Assembly (NCBI GenBank): GCA_900541025.1
Contig: UQIL01000011.1
Span: forward strand, 1 to 64,000
Reading direction: 5' to 3'
Length of the DNA: 64,000 nucleotides
Source: an uncultured Collinsella sp.
GTDB lineage: Bacteria > Actinomycetota > Coriobacteriia > Coriobacteriales > Coriobacteriaceae
Each line of letters begins with the position of its first letter. The first letter of the stretch is position 1. The notes beneath the pieces are model-generated. The model was not told the DNA's origin. It saw only the letters and a program-made list of their open reading frames with translations, and searched no databases. Below, one piece after another: positions 39,028 through 47,291 of this stretch. The translations under genes and the position numbers were made by a program.

Positions 39028-39462
39028 ATGGACCTGTTTCTTGAGACCCCACAGCAACAAGCCGAGCGCATGCTGCGGCAGCAGCGGCGGCTTATAGAGA
39101 TGCAAATGCAAGGGGTTGCCAACCAGGCGCCCGTGCAAAACGTCGTGCCCGCTGCTGTACCTGCAGCCGTGCCCGGGTGCGAATCGGCACCAGAGGCCTA
39201 TTCCGTACAGCAAGATTCATATGCGCAGGAGCTCGCGTTCGACAAGCGTCGTGCGCGTCGTCGCCGCGTGGGCCAGCGCCTGCGCACATTGGCGATGATC
39301 GTGCTCATTCAGCTAGGACTTGCGGCAATCTTCTTGGCCTCATATGCCCTCACGTGCATTCTCAACGGCGCATCGCCCAACGAGGTGCTCCAACATCTGT
39401 CAGCCCTCGGCCAGCGCCTAGGCGATGTCATAACAACAATCCGCGCCGGCTGGGAGAGTTAG
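39028..39462 (+). CDS. Small single-pass membrane protein, unknown function
   Basis: This 144-residue protein has a Gln/Arg-rich N-terminus (ETPQQQAERMLRQQRRL) that may form a coiled coil, an Ala/Pro/Val linker, a basic patch (DKRRARRRRVGQRLR, about 72-86) and one membrane helix (about 88-112), then a short C-terminus. The basic patch before the helix places the N-terminus inside. No family recognised. GGAGG precedes ATG 39028. Confidence 0.6.
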   Translation: MDLFLETPQQQAERMLRQQRRLIEMQMQGVANQAPVQNVVPAAVPAAVPGCESAPEAYSVQQDSYAQELAFDKRRARRRRVGQRLRTLAMIVLIQLGLAAIFLASYALTCILNGASPNEVLQHLSALGQRLGDVITTIRAGWES

Positions 39463-39486
39463 CATTCGCCACCACGGGTATTCTTG

Positions 39487-39524
39487 GATGCAAGGATTAT
39501 CGCCACGAGCGGAATCCTTGCATC
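39487..39524 (+). terminator. Hairpin after the small membrane protein gene
   Basis: Perfect arms GATGCAAGGAT (39487-39497) and ATCCTTGCATC (39514-39524), loop 16; no long T-run follows, so terminator function is likely but not certain. Confidence 0.6.
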
Positions 39525-39598
39525 TTGCGGATCTAGCCGTGTGACTAAATAGTATTATTGAAGATGAATAATAATAAGAAATATAAGGAGGTGCTCGG

Positions 39599-40162
39599 TT
39601 GAATCTGACCTTTGAGGGATTCTTAAAAGGCTATTGCCGAGAGCTATCCGGACAGCAGTCACTGAGTTTTAGAAAGCTGGTTGAGCAGGCGACGACGGTT
39701 GCGCCGCGCGTGGCGGAGCCTCTGTTTTTGCTTGCTTTGGCGCAAGGAAAAGCCGAATACGTTCTGGGTTTATCCGAGGGCTCATGGATGGAAGAGGATT
39801 ACCGAGACGTTTTGTCCTTGTACGGTCAAGCGGGTAGCATAATATCTTTATGCGCCAAAAGTGAGCTTCCTAATCGTTATGCCAACGTTTGGCGTGCGTA
39901 TAGAGCGGTGAAGGAAAAGCCGGTGGCGAACAGAAGGATCAACGCCCTGATGCGAAAAAGAATACTGGAAGCATTGGAGGAATCGGGCGTAACGCGCTAT
40001 GGCCTCTGCCGTGCTCTGCACCTGAATAAAGGAAACGTATACGCATACTTGGCCGGCGATGACTCAAAGGTGAGCAGGGAGACGGCGCGCCGCATTATGG
40101 AATATGCGGAGGAGAGGGGCACCCAAGAAGGGGCCGGCCGCCCGGTGCGTGTGGCGGGGTAA
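39599..40162 (+). CDS. Protein with C-terminal XRE-like helix-turn-helix, unknown role
   Basis: This 187-residue protein starts at TTG 39599 with a perfect AAGGAGGTG SD. A helical N-terminal region of about 120 residues without a known domain is followed by RKRILEALEESGVTRYGLCRALHLNKGNVYAYLAGD, a compact HTH near the C-terminus. The first half has lower GC and different codon use, and the upstream 39540-39590 is very AT-rich, which suggests transfer from elsewhere. It could be a solitary regulator or an antitoxin-like protein; no toxin partner is adjacent. Confidence 0.6.
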   Translation: MNLTFEGFLKGYCRELSGQQSLSFRKLVEQATTVAPRVAEPLFLLALAQGKAEYVLGLSEGSWMEEDYRDVLSLYGQAGSIISLCAKSELPNRYANVWRAYRAVKEKPVANRRINALMRKRILEALEESGVTRYGLCRALHLNKGNVYAYLAGDDSKVSRETARRIMEYAEERGTQEGAGRPVRVAG

Positions 40163-40213
40163 GATTGATCGCGGTTTTGATTGGTGCTCGATTGGGTTTG
40201 TTGGGCGGAGTTT

Positions 40214-41569
40214 ATGTCTGCTATTGATATTGTGCTTGTTGTGATCGCCTTGGTGGCGGTGGGGGTTGCTGTGGCTTGTGCCCTCCAGCTCAAGAGCCTG
40301 CGTGCCGAGTTGCGGGAGCGTGGCGACAGTAGCGCGGAAACGCTGGCAGCGCTCGAGCAGGCCAACAACGCGCTCGATGCCCTGAACGTTACGCTGGCCG
40401 AAACCCGCCGCACGGCCAATGCCATCGCGCAGCAGCAGACGACCGATGCGGCCGTGGAGCAGCAACGTTACCTGACCATCACACGCGAGTTCTCGCAAGC
40501 TGGTGACCGGATGGATGACCTGCGCCGCGAGACGGCCCAACAGCTCGGCGCCAATCGCGAGGGCATCGAGCATCGCCTGGACAAGGTGCGCGAGACGGTC
40601 GATGTTCAGCTGGGCGCCATCCGCAAAGACAACAACGTGCAGCTCGATCAGATGCGTGCGACGGTGGACGAGAAACTCTCCCGTACGCTCAACGATCGCC
40701 TGTCTGCATCGTTTAAGCAGGTGAGCGACCAGCTCGAGGCCGTGTACAAGGGCCTGGGCGACATGCAGTCTATCGCCACCGGCGTGGGCGACCTTAAGCG
40801 CGTACTGGGCAACGTCAAAGCGCGTGGCATTTTGGGCGAGGTGCAGCTGGGTGCAATCCTGGCGGACATCCTCACGCCCGACCAGTATCTGGAAAACGTT
40901 GCCACCAAGCCTGGCGCCTCGGAGCGCGTTGAGTTTGCCGTCAAGCTGCCGGTGGACGAGGGCGATCCCGTGCTGCTGCCGATCGACTCCAAGTTTCCGG
41001 GCGACGCGTACGAGCACCTGCTCGACGCCCAGGAGTCTGGTGATGCTGAGGCCGTCGCCGCAGCGCGCAAGACGCTTGATATGATGGTGAAACGCGAGGC
41101 CAAGGACATCTGCGAAAAGTACCTGAGCGTGCCGGCGACCACCAACTTTGGCATCATGTTCGTGCCGTTTGAGGGCCTGTACGCCGAGATCGTCAGCCGT
41201 CCCGGGCTTATCGAGACCCTGGGCCGCGACTATCACGTCAACGTGGCCGGCCCCAGCACCATGGCGGCGATTCTCAACAGCCTGCAGATGAGCTACCAGA
41301 CGTTTAAGCTGCAAAAACGTACCGACGACGTACTGCGCGTGCTCTCCGCAGTCAAGGCCGAGCTGCCGCGCTATCAGGCGGCGCTGCGCCGCGCCCAGCA
41401 GCAGATCGAGACCGCGGGCAAAACGGTCGAGGGCATCATTACCACGCGCACCAACGTCATGGAGCGCAAGCTCAAGGACATCGACGCGCTGGAGGATGCT
41501 GAGGAAGCCGACGCGATTTTGGGCTTGGAGTCCGCAGGCCTGCTCGCAGACCAAAAAGACGAGGACTAG
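40214..41569 (+). CDS. rmuC: RmuC-family DNA recombination protein
   Basis: This 451-residue protein has an N-terminal membrane helix (about 5-25), a long coiled coil (about 30-190) and the RmuC nuclease-like domain with RGILGEVQLGAIL, LPIDSKFPGDAYEHL and FGIMFVPFEGLYAE. RmuC limits DNA inversions at short repeats and is probably an endonuclease. Length and order are typical. ATG 40214 follows GGCGGAG; the longer start 40181 lacks an SD. Confidence 0.92.
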   Translation: MSAIDIVLVVIALVAVGVAVACALQLKSLRAELRERGDSSAETLAALEQANNALDALNVTLAETRRTANAIAQQQTTDAAVEQQRYLTITREFSQAGDRMDDLRRETAQQLGANREGIEHRLDKVRETVDVQLGAIRKDNNVQLDQMRATVDEKLSRTLNDRLSASFKQVSDQLEAVYKGLGDMQSIATGVGDLKRVLGNVKARGILGEVQLGAILADILTPDQYLENVATKPGASERVEFAVKLPVDEGDPVLLPIDSKFPGDAYEHLLDAQESGDAEAVAAARKTLDMMVKREAKDICEKYLSVPATTNFGIMFVPFEGLYAEIVSRPGLIETLGRDYHVNVAGPSTMAAILNSLQMSYQTFKLQKRTDDVLRVLSAVKAELPRYQAALRRAQQQIETAGKTVEGIITTRTNVMERKLKDIDALEDAEEADAILGLESAGLLADQKDED

Positions 41570-41695
41570 TCGCAACGGACGGTGGGTCGCCGGCGTAAAC
41601 GCGGGTGCCCCGCCGCTTTTCGCATCGTGCTTGCCTGAAGTGCGCTTCAATGTGCAACAATGGCGTTTCGCCCTATCAGATGCGAAAGGAAGCCC

Positions 41696-43498
41696 ATGTC
41701 TCAGAGAAGCACCAGCCCGCTCAGCCGCTCCACCGTGCGCCGCACGCTGCGGCGGTTTTGGGGTGTGACGCGCACGCAGCCGCTGATTGTCTTTCTCTCG
41801 GTGTTCTCGTCGGCGGGCTACATCTTTTTGCTGACGTTTGCCAATACCTATGTGATGGCCCTCATTGTCGACCGCGTCCAGGCCGGCCCCGTGGCGGGCG
41901 ACAAGGTGTTTGAGGTCTTTGGCCCTTACATTCTGGCGCTCGTACTCGTTAACCTGGTGGGTCAGATCCTCTCCAAGTTACAGGACTACACCGTCTACAA
42001 GCTCGAGATCGCAGGCAACTATCACCTGGCGCGTCTGTGCTTCGACACGCTCTCCAACCAATCCATGACATTCCATACCAGCCGCTTTGGCGGATCGCTT
42101 GTGAGCCAGACAAGCCGTTTTATGAGCGGCTACACGGGTCTGGTCGACGTGACGGTGTATTCGCTCATCCCCACCATCACCTCGGTCATCTGCACCGTGG
42201 CCGCACTTGCCCCGGTGGTGCCGACGTTTACCGTGATCCTGGTGTGCATCATGGTCGTCTACATCGCGTTTGTCTGGCTTATGTACAAGCGCATCATGCC
42301 GCTTTCGGCCGCGACGTCCGCTGCGCAGAACAAGCTCTCGGGCGTGCTCTCCGACGCGGTCACGAACATCTTGGCCGTCAAGACCTGCGGGCGCGAGGAC
42401 TTCGAACGCGATCTGTTCGACGCCGCCGATCGCGCCGCGCGCGACGCCGAGACGGTCTCGATGCACGCCATGATGCAGCGCAACTTTACGACCTCGGGCC
42501 TTATCGTCATCACCATGGCCGTGGTGAGTGTGTTCGTGGCGGGCGGTAATGCGTGGTTTGGCGTCTCGGCCGGCTCGCTCGTCATGATCTTTACCTACAC
42601 CTATAACCTCACCATGCGCCTGAACTACGTAAGCTCCATGATGCAGCGTATCAACCGCGCTTTGGGCGATGCGGCCGAGATGACGCGCGTGCTGGACGAG
42701 CCGCGTTTGGTGGCAGACGACCCGGACGCCCCTGAGCTCAAAGTAACCGAGGGCGCGATTGATTTTGAGCACCTGAGCTTTGCATACCGTGACGCCGCGG
42801 CGGGCGAGAGCGTGTTCAACGACCTGACGCTCCATGTGGCGGCGGGCCAGCGCGTGGGCCTGGTGGGCAAATCAGGCTCGGGCAAGACGACGCTCACCAA
42901 GCTGTTGCTGCGCCTGGACGATGTACAGGGCGGCCGCGTGCTCGTGGACGGCCAGGACGTCTCGCGCTGCACGCAGCAGAGCCTGCGCCGCCAGGTTGCC
43001 TACGTGCCGCAAGAGGCGCTGCTGTTCCACCGCTCCATCCGCGAGAATATCGCCTACGGCCGCCCCAATGCCACCGACGAACAGATTCGCGAGGCAGCGC
43101 GCCTGGCCAATGCCCTGGAGTTTATCGACCGCCTGCCCCGTGGCTTTGACACCATGGTGGGCGAGCGCGGCGTCAAGCTTTCGGGCGGCCAACGCCAGCG
43201 CGTGGCCATCGCCCGCGCCATTCTCACTGACGCGCCGATTCTGGTGCTCGACGAGGCGACGTCTGCCCTGGACAGCGAGTCCGAGGCGTTGGTGCAGGAG
43301 GCGCTCGAGAACCTGATGCGCGGGCGCACCTCCATTGTGGTGGCGCATCGCCTGTCCACCGTGGCGGCGCTCGACCGCATCGTGGTGTTGGCGGACGGTG
43401 AGATTGTCGAGGACGGCACACATGCGCAGCTTGTCGAGGCGGGCGGCGAATACGCAAGCCTGTGGAGCCGCCAGACCGGCGCATTTTTGGAGGCTTAA
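41696..43498 (+). CDS. ABC exporter half-transporter (MsbA/LmrA type)
   Basis: This 600-residue protein has six membrane helices in residues 30-325, then an ATPase domain: Walker A GKSGSGKTT (about 391), Q-loop AYVPQEALLF, signature LSGGQRQR (about 495), Walker B ILVLDEATSALD (about 517) and switch His in VVAHRLS. It has the full consensus ATPase and likely works as a homodimer exporting lipid or drug-like molecules. ATG 41696 follows GAAAGGAA. The Nth gene follows 63 bp later. Confidence 0.92.
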   Translation: MSQRSTSPLSRSTVRRTLRRFWGVTRTQPLIVFLSVFSSAGYIFLLTFANTYVMALIVDRVQAGPVAGDKVFEVFGPYILALVLVNLVGQILSKLQDYTVYKLEIAGNYHLARLCFDTLSNQSMTFHTSRFGGSLVSQTSRFMSGYTGLVDVTVYSLIPTITSVICTVAALAPVVPTFTVILVCIMVVYIAFVWLMYKRIMPLSAATSAAQNKLSGVLSDAVTNILAVKTCGREDFERDLFDAADRAARDAETVSMHAMMQRNFTTSGLIVITMAVVSVFVAGGNAWFGVSAGSLVMIFTYTYNLTMRLNYVSSMMQRINRALGDAAEMTRVLDEPRLVADDPDAPELKVTEGAIDFEHLSFAYRDAAAGESVFNDLTLHVAAGQRVGLVGKSGSGKTTLTKLLLRLDDVQGGRVLVDGQDVSRCTQQSLRRQVAYVPQEALLFHRSIRENIAYGRPNATDEQIREAARLANALEFIDRLPRGFDTMVGERGVKLSGGQRQRVAIARAILTDAPILVLDEATSALDSESEALVQEALENLMRGRTSIVVAHRLSTVAALDRIVVLADGEIVEDGTHAQLVEAGGEYASLWSRQTGAFLEA

Positions 43499-43561
43499 GG
43501 CCCCCGTACGTGGGACAATCGTTTCCGTGAAGTTATGTTTCTGCCGAGCCGAGGAGTCGTT

Positions 43562-44227
43562 ATGCCACGCGAGACCAATGCCGCCAAACGCGAGCGCGCC
43601 ATCGAGGTGTGCGAGCGCCTTAACCGTCGCTATGGCCCGGTCGAGTGCTTCTTGGACCACGAGAATCCCTTTAGGCTGCTCATTGCGGTACTGCTCTCGG
43701 CTCAGACGACCGACGCGCAGGTCAACAAGGTGACACTCCAACTGTTTGCCCAGTGGCCCACGCCCGAGGCCATGGCCGGAGCAAGCGTGACAGACGTGGC
43801 GGACACCATTAAGTCACTCGGCTTTTATAAGAGTAAGGCCAAGCATGCCGTGGAGGCCGCGCAGATGATCGTCGCCGATTACGGCGGCGAGGTGCCGGCC
43901 GACATGAAGGAGCTTGTAAAGCTGCCGGGCGTGGGGCGCAAGACGGCGAACATCGTGCTCAACGTGGGGTACGGCATCGTAGAAGGCATCGCGGTGGATA
44001 CGCACGTCAACCGCATCGCGCACCGCCTGATGCTGAGTCCCAAGACGCACGCCAAAGAGCCACTCAAGACCGAGCAGGATCTGCTCAAGATTTTGCCGCA
44101 CGAGTATTGGGAGTCGGTCAATCACCAGTGGATTACCTTTGGCCGCGAGATTTGCGATGCCCGCAAGCCCAAGTGCGACGAGTGCCCGCTGGCAGACCTT
44201 TGCCCCAGCGTGCGCGTGACGGGGTAG
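43562..44227 (+). CDS. nth: Endonuclease III (DNA glycosylase/AP lyase)
   Basis: This 221-residue enzyme removes oxidised pyrimidines. The helix-hairpin-helix is LPGVGRKTANIV with catalytic K127; catalytic Asp146 lies in AVDTHVNR. The 4Fe-4S loop has C198, C205, C208 and C214 (CDARKPKCDECPLADLC). Everything needed for activity is present. GAGGAG precedes ATG 43562. Confidence 0.96.
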   Translation: MPRETNAAKRERAIEVCERLNRRYGPVECFLDHENPFRLLIAVLLSAQTTDAQVNKVTLQLFAQWPTPEAMAGASVTDVADTIKSLGFYKSKAKHAVEAAQMIVADYGGEVPADMKELVKLPGVGRKTANIVLNVGYGIVEGIAVDTHVNRIAHRLMLSPKTHAKEPLKTEQDLLKILPHEYWESVNHQWITFGREICDARKPKCDECPLADLCPSVRVTG

Positions 44228-44345
44228 GGCCCGACACGTTTTGCCGGCACCCGAAGACGGCGACCAATGTTGCGCAACACATTTGGGCTGCGAAGGCTCA
44301 ATATGATGGCGACAGATGCCGTTTGTTGTGAGGGGATGCCCGAAT

Positions 44346-45392
44346 ATGTTTTGCACCAAGTGTGGATCCGAGATGCCCGACGGAACCGATTTTTGCACGA
44401 ACTGCGGGGCACGCATGGGCGCCGCTTCTCCGGCGGCCGCGCCTGCTGAGCCCGCATCGATGCCGGCGGCAGGGATGCCTCCCGTGCAGAAGAAGTCACA
44501 TAAGCGCGCGGTGATTGTCGGCATGTGCGTGGTAGGCGTGCTCGTTGCCGGCGGTGCCGCTCTGGCGCTGACCGGCGTGCTGGGTCCGCTTGGGCAGGGC
44601 AACTCATCGCAGATTACGGTACTGGGGTCCGACGAGGGTTCAGCCGAGCACAAGGACAAGGGAAGCGCCAAGGAGAAGCCTGCCGATGAGCAAGAAGAGC
44701 CGGAAGAGACCGAGCAGACGAGCAGCAGCGTAAAAGTCGACCTTAACGACCAGGCAACCTATGCCGCCGCAAACCTGTTCCTGTCGAACTTTACGGAGGA
44801 GCACTTCGATCGGGACTGGTATCAGACGGGCGGCTTCGATTCGACTGACGGACTTTCTGATGACGAGAAATACAAGCTGGTTAAGTTTATCTGGTGCCAT
44901 TTTATTGACAACGCGCCGTATCGAATCGAGAAAGGCGACTATGACAACGGTAATAGCCAGCGTGTGGCGACTGATGTGATCAATAGGGAACTCAATCGCT
45001 TGACGGGTCTGACGCTTTCCGATGCCGATATGACTTATGACAGAACGCCGGAGGGGCAGGCGATTCCTGATTCGGCCGAAGCGCATGACGGGTACTTGTA
45101 TCTGAAACAGGAATATGGCCAGGGAAATTACAACCCACCGTGTGCCATCGTTACGGGCACGACTGACCTTGGCGACAACATTTACGAGCTCACCTATGAG
45201 GTCTACAGTGCTGGCGGCATGTTACTTCCTTCCGACATCCCCGAGAGCACCTACGGCCTGCCAAAGAACCAGTTCATCGCCGCAATTCAAGCGGACGCAT
45301 CCATGGGCCGTACCGAGACTTGCACGGTCCGCGTCGCGCAGGGTGACGGCATCCCGACCTTCATGCTGCTTAAAATGGGCGTCTACGATTAG
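44346..45392 (+). CDS. Zinc-ribbon membrane protein, unknown function
   Basis: This 348-residue protein opens with a zinc ribbon of two CxxC pairs (MFCTKCGSEM, FCTNCGARM), then an Ala/Pro linker, one membrane helix (about 60-85), an acidic Lys/Glu linker and an outer domain of about 240 residues without a clear name. Such zinc_ribbon_2 plus membrane helix proteins are common in Coriobacteria and often have a sensory or envelope role. ATG 44346 follows GAGGGG. Confidence 0.75.
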   Translation: MFCTKCGSEMPDGTDFCTNCGARMGAASPAAAPAEPASMPAAGMPPVQKKSHKRAVIVGMCVVGVLVAGGAALALTGVLGPLGQGNSSQITVLGSDEGSAEHKDKGSAKEKPADEQEEPEETEQTSSSVKVDLNDQATYAAANLFLSNFTEEHFDRDWYQTGGFDSTDGLSDDEKYKLVKFIWCHFIDNAPYRIEKGDYDNGNSQRVATDVINRELNRLTGLTLSDADMTYDRTPEGQAIPDSAEAHDGYLYLKQEYGQGNYNPPCAIVTGTTDLGDNIYELTYEVYSAGGMLLPSDIPESTYGLPKNQFIAAIQADASMGRTETCTVRVAQGDGIPTFMLLKMGVYD

Positions 45393-45417
45393 ACTCGGCG
45401 TATAGCTCACTCTGATA

Positions 45418-45447
45418 GCGCCAGGCGGCTTGCCCGTCTGGCGTTTT
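45418..45447 (+). terminator. Terminator after the zinc-ribbon gene
   Basis: CGCCAGGCGG pairs with CCGTCTGGCG around CTTGC, followed by TTTTTG. Its right arm and tail belong to the direct repeat 45437-45481. Confidence 0.85.
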
Positions 45448-45481
45448 TGTTGCGGGGCTGGGCGTACGCTTGAGCAGGAGT
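45437..45481. repeat. 45-bp direct repeat, left copy
   Basis: The 39 bases 45437-45475 (TCTGGCGTTTTTGTTGCGG onward) are identical to 47150-47188, followed by one mismatch and GGAGT in both. The two copies bracket the ATP-grasp gene. Confidence 0.88.
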
Positions 45482-45602
45482 ATATGTTGCCTCATGCCGC
45501 CCCATGCAAAAATGTGTTGCTAATTTAGAAGCCTATTCAAGCGCGCCGAAGTCGTGGCGTGCTGGCGTAGCATGAGCAAAAAATCAAGCAATGGAGGGTA
45601 AC

Positions 45603-47069
45603 GTGGCAATATCGAAGACGCGAGAGCTCGAAGATTATTTTGAACGCATCGTGCGCACGCGCGAAGGCGACCTGCCTGGTCGTCGCAAAGGCGACGAATA
45701 CTTGTCTCAAACCCATGCGCTCTACCATGGCGACCCTGCGCCCTGGGCTCTGACGCCAAAGATATTCGACAAGGATATGACGGCGCTTCTTAAGGAGGCG
45801 TCCGAGCGCATGTACGGCATTATGGACAAGGTGACGCGGGCGTTTTGTTCCGATGCCTCCGTGCGCGCGTGGTTTCGCATGGATCCGGCTTTTGCTGACC
45901 TGTGCGCTATGGATGCCGGCTATGATTGCCAGATCCCCCTTGCGCGCGTTGATATCTTTCTTGACGAGGACACCGGTTCGTATACGTTTTGCGAGCTCAA
46001 TACCGACGGCAGTGCCGGAATGGTAGTGACCGATGCGGTCTGTCAGGCAGTGCGAACGACGCCTTCCTTTGAGGAGTTTGCATCCGACCACCCCGGCTTT
46101 CGGCAGTACGATTTGTGCGACGACTGGATAGATGCATTGTTTGAGACCTATGCAGAGTGGAAGCTGGCCCATCCTCGCCGCACCGAGGATAGTGCACGAT
46201 TGGACGACGGGGCCCGCGTTGACGAGGGGCTCTATGCACCGCAATCAAAGAAATGTCCCGCTTCGGTGGCAATCGTCGACTATTCGGAAAGCATCGACTC
46301 GGAAGATGCGGCTCATTTTGTCGACCTTATGAGGCGGCGGGGTGTAGCCGCACGCTTTGCGGATGTGCGCGACCTGCGGATTGGCGAAGGCGAAAGCGGT
46401 GCTAGGTGCCTGTGCGATGCCGCTGGTCCTATTGATTGCGTCTGGCGGCGCGCGGTGACCGGCGAGTTGTGGGATAAGCCGTGCGATGGACGCTCGGCCT
46501 TAATTGAGGCGGCTCAAGAAGGGATTGCGTGCATCGTCGGGGGATTTAGAACGTGGCCGTGTGCGACTAAGACCGTATTTGCATTTCTGTGGTCTCGAGC
46601 CGGGCAGTCCTTGTTGAGCCCGGAGGAGCAATCGTTTGTACGGGAGCATGTGCCCTATACCGAGATTTTGGACGAAAGCACCCAGTTGTCGAGATTTGCC
46701 GAAAAGGACCGATGGATCGTCAAGCCGTGCGGCGGCTACAATGCGGTTGGCGTTGTCGCTGGTTTGGATGCCACGGAACAGGAATGGTCCCAGGTGCTTA
46801 CTCGTGCTGCGGCCGCTGGGGCGATTGTACAGGAGTATGCTCAGCAGTATCAGACTCCCTGCTTGCGCGGAACGCTTGTCGATGGGCCGCATCGAGGAGA
46901 GGCGCCCAAAGGACTTGTGGATGATCTTGGTTTTGCGCCCGCTTCTAATATGGAAGGCTTGTATCTGTATCGCGGCCGTTTTGCAGGCGTGTACACACGT
47001 GTGGGCTTTGCCAACACCATAGGAGAGTGGACGAGCCGTTTGAACGTTGCGAGCTTTTTTGAGGAATAG
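45603..47069 (+). CDS. Circularly permuted ATP-grasp / glutathionylspermidine synthase-like protein
   Basis: This 488-residue protein has the FCELNTDGSAGM strand and late WIVKPCGGYNAVGVV and FANTIGEWTSRLNV segments that suit the ATP-grasp fold in the permuted order of the GSP_synth/CP_ATPgrasp group. These ligases join a carboxylate to an amine; some make peptide-like metabolites. The start was placed at GTG 45603, because GGAGGG is 6 bases upstream; ATG 45591 would overlap that SD. It is bracketed by a 45-bp direct repeat, suggesting it was inserted between the zinc-ribbon gene and mfd. Substrate unknown. Confidence 0.72.
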   Translation: MAISKTRELEDYFERIVRTREGDLPGRRKGDEYLSQTHALYHGDPAPWALTPKIFDKDMTALLKEASERMYGIMDKVTRAFCSDASVRAWFRMDPAFADLCAMDAGYDCQIPLARVDIFLDEDTGSYTFCELNTDGSAGMVVTDAVCQAVRTTPSFEEFASDHPGFRQYDLCDDWIDALFETYAEWKLAHPRRTEDSARLDDGARVDEGLYAPQSKKCPASVAIVDYSESIDSEDAAHFVDLMRRRGVAARFADVRDLRIGEGESGARCLCDAAGPIDCVWRRAVTGELWDKPCDGRSALIEAAQEGIACIVGGFRTWPCATKTVFAFLWSRAGQSLLSPEEQSFVREHVPYTEILDESTQLSRFAEKDRWIVKPCGGYNAVGVVAGLDATEQEWSQVLTRAAAAGAIVQEYAQQYQTPCLRGTLVDGPHRGEAPKGLVDDLGFAPASNMEGLYLYRGRFAGVYTRVGFANTIGEWTSRLNVASFFEE

Positions 47070-47149
47070 CCGTTTCTTGGGGAGCCTTCCGTGGTTGCGG
47101 CGTTTGACGTGACGGGGAGATTTTGGCGAAGCCGGCGAGTCCAGTTCTA

Positions 47150-47194
47150 TCTGGCGTTTTTGTTGCGGGGCTGGGCGTACGCTTGAGCTGGAGT
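47150..47194. repeat. 45-bp direct repeat, right copy
   Basis: Identical in 44 of 45 bases to 45437-45481. Here it no longer has the left arm of the terminator, so this copy looks like the derived one. Confidence 0.85.
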
Positions 47195-47238
47195 CCTCTC
47201 CATGCGCTACCATGACAGGCAACGAATTTGACGAACGA

Positions 47239-47266
47239 CCCGCCGAGCTTGCCTCGGCGGGCTTTT
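47239..47266 (+). terminator. Terminator-like hairpin just before mfd
   Basis: CCCGCCGAG (47239-47247) pairs with CTCGGCGGG (47253-47261), followed by CTTTTGG. It ends about 25 bases before the mfd start, directly ahead of its SD, and may be an attenuator or the terminator of the ATP-grasp gene. Confidence 0.7.
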
Positions 47267-47291
47267 GGCGTTGCAATGCCGGAGGAACAGC

